NCBI GenBank assembly: GCA_016207465.1
Contig: JACQPP010000085.1
Span: 1 to 14,639 of the forward strand
Origin: Methanobacteriota archaeon
GTDB lineage: Archaea > Halobacteriota > Syntropharchaeia > JACQPP01
DNA: 14,639 nucleotides
Direction: 5' to 3'
This document shows, piece after piece, positions 14,101-14,639 of the stretch. Within the stretch, counting starts at the first letter, position 1. Every line of letters begins with the position of its first letter. The notes beneath the pieces are model-generated. The model did not search any database and had not been told where the DNA came from. It saw only the letters and a list, made by a program, of their open reading frames with translations. The position numbers and the translations under genes are program-made.

Positions 14101-14639
14101 CCCGGGGTCCCCGCTCTGGACCTTCATGGCATTGAGGAGCCGCTGCTGCTCCTCCATGCGGCGGGCGAGCTCCTCGGGGATGCGCTGCATCGTCTCCACC
14201 CGCCGGCGGAGTTCCTCCACCTCGGTGCGCTCCACCAGTTCCTTGCCCGCCAGCTTCCTGGCGTACTCGAGGCCGGAGAGGACCTCCTTGCTTGCCTCTC
14301 CCTTGAGGAATTTGAGTTCCTCGACGGTGGACCAGAGGGCCCCGAGGGTGGGCTTGCGGACGAACTCCTCGGCCTCCTTCTGCAGGGTGTGGAGGCTCTT
14401 CTCGAGGCTGCCGAACTTGAGGATGACGTCGCGCTGGAGGTTCTTCAGGTCCCCCTCGGTGGCCTGGAGGCGTTGCCTGACCTCGTCGGCGAGGGTGGCG
14501 AGCCCCTGCATCTCCTGGAGGAGGGGCTTGAGTTTCTCGGTGGTCTCGGTGAGGCCGCGGGCCTCCTCGAGTTTCTTGGCGACCTTCTGGAGCTCGTCGG
14601 GGGCCACCATGGATTTGGTCTTCTCGGAGACCTCCTGGA
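8113..14639 (-). CDS. Giant coiled-coil repeat protein (5' end outside window)
   Basis: An uninterrupted frame of at least 2,165 residues from Met at 14610. The frame stays open to the window edge (in-frame codons before it read QEVSEKTKS, also coiled-coil-like), so the true start lies beyond. Composition is dominated by Glu, Arg, Leu, Ala and Gln; no cysteine was found by eye and Trp is rare. There is no membrane helix, signal peptide, Walker motif or other catalytic motif in the visible part. Long stretches repeat about every 44 residues, with units such as RDDL(Q)RL..ALEEA.GLPRELEKRIQAQE, often broken by a Pro. Near residues 1122-1322, 44- and 23-residue units alternate, with a near-identical duplication. 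The last 250 residues are more varied (EKGQTEIFEDYLHRLEEI; ERGTLAPEAHGQALAKLD). It is probably a long rod or scaffold; SMC/Rad50 identity is not supported by what is visible. The function is unknown. Confidence 0.8.
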   Translation of the reverse strand, partial: QEVSEKTKSMVAPDELQKVAKKLEEARGLTETTEKLKPLLQEMQGLATLADEVRQRLQATEGDLKNLQRDVILKFGSLEKSLHTLQKEAEEFVRKPTLGALWSTVEELKFLKGEASKEVLSGLEYARKLAGKELVERTEVEELRRRVETMQRIPEELARRMEEQQRLLNAMKVQSGDPGKLKEYQAMVQRLGELEGLRKSMADRLTAGEKMLSELEKTKGELVKRSEIQKVLALYEQVAELPAQMEKRLQAQAEALQKTAGPSPMAPLQRQVDAMAKAQEERLALVERRVTGVSTALDEFRALAREVPRVTARLEEQRALLEQLRQSAPTGMAADVTELRKTAEELRTRLSQVAARVEEMGPRAELEKMAATLQEYRDLPRELEKRIAAHEALLAELQRLPAEMARRDDLQRLTGALEEAKGLPRELEKRIQAQEKHAEELQAAVTRLDEATLQAVTETLQEMRGPAQALEKRVEAQDSAVRGLHTTLDEVRRGLDQARALAQQAARALEEKVQGHESALRAAREQAETATGLASQTVREMETLRAEPARLATRLEEQTRGVQSLRELVGALEHRAESQRTLIEHIQQELTRTIRAPQWEEANRRAAETQQATVRLDARLQADGERIEALRKELQAAARAEEVARLASALEDLQSTLPGTLARIITAEDRLTRAETTLTDTVHGPQMEEAITRLRTSLDAQARALQDAQDSLRDTIHRPQMETALQELRAALENQDRALEELRASHAPRMQELARGLEETRASAGENTRRLQTLEEGLRETGAQATRGIEETRQREADLEQRLGALTESLGALTDTSGQQSAETRRVLDETRGRLEERLHTQGVALGETEARLQKALEEERTRREEALAPLENLERSLENRMQVHEIAIREMKALPQEVAQRVESQGAAIEQTRQELARLRAAELEPLARTIGELQAHGPEIERRLALQEKSLGELGARLQTRAGRADMEPLARRVEDLQRFPQEARQRLDIQSKALDDLRATVARGATREEMAEVHRRLAEATLLPKELQTRLAKQETETRTLAQRLDRSLPREEMEPVHRGLTELQRLHGELQAQLAPLGAQMDTLRTDLSRLPALEEAHRETRERLQGLLRTQELGLAELRRQMEQRAPTPRVEAIETAVTDLREKTAQAAPRDQVDALTTRLETLATTTQRLTQETETHKTALHALGTGLEAAAPRSQMEALETALADLQKKTAQAAPQTQMDTLANRLETLATEAQHLTEQAQTQNTALQQAQKRLAETAPRDQVDALTTRLETLATTTQRLTQETETHKTALHALGTGLEAAAPRSQTDALAATVADLKETVGTAAARVDEAARAATGAEERLVAQEHAVEQRLLQSEKDQKQREENRSRDLDTLRAEVKALREKFPLREEMHQAVADSIAPLENRVALRAESIERDLREVQGQLQNTLKTGELERTMAGLRAEVNEKLARSEVRLDTAEREMRQTLGDHRAHLDDLSQKVHHLSLGVEEVRPLAGAHQTLARDLQELRGHTEERTAGLERRAADTAQALSRMARSTDLEMVSRSAQESQEAIRLLRERQAGQEAHLNALQERIGHLGTALTEWRGKSTDADSRATETLARLDEETRLQRETLEGYRHEAGERVAQVETRMAEEKRQTDARDRVLAELQRGMEERLSGLETQAKSLAQRAEVEAQGTRLEQSLRETSERLAREASLRLDERARGLEEAIATATVRLNVLSGTSEELGSRQAEATGRADEALTRLASLESRMGEWTDRFYSRQEGATLQGALEEARRWSETASQRLDQGVKALQGEQQARLGALEAQARQFTEEQSRLMRTRLEAFEKMLAEGETALRGMRGQMETRLSSQEKAVRDLALMPTRLDEERVRTQAALSGVAKRIDAIKEMATVAADRGADLAGRLARAEEQGLGTARELQQQEALRKEEKREVERHVAELAQSHETALANLKNLLDLRGMEEMERRLRQLEKGQTEIFEDYLHRLEEISGQMSELREHLEVVFRRGSEGALEEEEQRLQRLRGELQKDLERGTLAPEAHGQALAKLDIRLRGVRIAREESRRLADLAVQAQEHQQSLANLGVQSASWSERMDTLEGLLRAQTQTLEGRLKGLAEVDSRVIDELATLRSLTQRVVEQEAALRRLRAMVEGLAGRATLLDLEPRETGKERAR
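10700..10847 (-). repeat. 148-bp direct repeat, copy 1
   Basis: Matches 11033-11180 at 147 of 148 positions; the single difference is G at 10825 versus A at 11158. It lies in frame within the giant coiled-coil gene and encodes APRDQVDALTTRLETLATTT and following residues of one 44-residue unit plus the start of a 23-residue unit. Confidence 0.95.
11033..11180 (-). repeat. 148-bp direct repeat, copy 2
   Basis: Partner of 10700-10847, offset by exactly 333 bp (111 codons), with one mismatch. Identity falls off quickly at both edges while the protein-level repeat continues. This suggests a recent duplication or gene conversion within an older repeat array. Confidence 0.95.

Overview
This window is a GC-rich chromosomal segment from an archaeon. 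The archaeal assignment rests on four things: a ribosomal stalk cluster with a P1-type L12 ending GIEGLSALFG, an archaeal-type L1 and P0-like L10, a family-B replicative DNA polymerase ending in a PCNA-binding motif, and a short membrane peptidase of the archaeal A24 (preflagellin/prepilin peptidase) type. Promoters look archaeal too, with TATA-like boxes about 27-31 nt before start codons and mostly weak Shine-Dalgarno sequences. A GC-rich euryarchaeal or Thermoplasmatota-like lineage is possible, but that is a guess; nothing here fixes the taxonomy.

Layout. 1-188: AT-rich then hairpin-rich non-coding DNA. 189-1530 (minus): a two-gene cassette, a PD-(D/E)XK-type nuclease followed by a XerA-like tyrosine recombinase. 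1531-2361: an 831-nt gap with no credible protein gene, containing an AT-rich island (2064-2149) with three near-identical TATA-like motifs, flanked by GC-rich, structure-prone DNA. 2362-4228 (plus): rpl1, rpl10 (P0) and rpl12 (P1), the 50S L1 protuberance and stalk proteins; L11 is not directly upstream. 4238-4966 (minus): an A24-family aspartic peptidase, convergent with rpl12 and divergent from the polymerase. 5035-7407 (plus): family-B DNA polymerase with all exonuclease and polymerase motifs. 7442-8100 (plus): two overlapping genes for small three-helix membrane proteins that are paralogues of each other. 8113-14639 (minus): the 3' part of one giant gene encoding an apparently cysteine-free coiled-coil protein of more than 2,165 residues, whose 5' end lies beyond the window.

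How the parts relate. The stalk operon and polymerase are core information-processing genes. The nuclease-recombinase pair is a separate minus-strand unit, either a DNA-processing pair linked to chromosome resolution or the remains of an integrated element. The accessory material of most interest is the giant repeat protein and the membrane-protein pair converging on it. The giant protein is built partly from 44-residue and 23-residue units, with a 148-bp stretch duplicated almost perfectly 333 bp apart. Its function cannot be read from the sequence.
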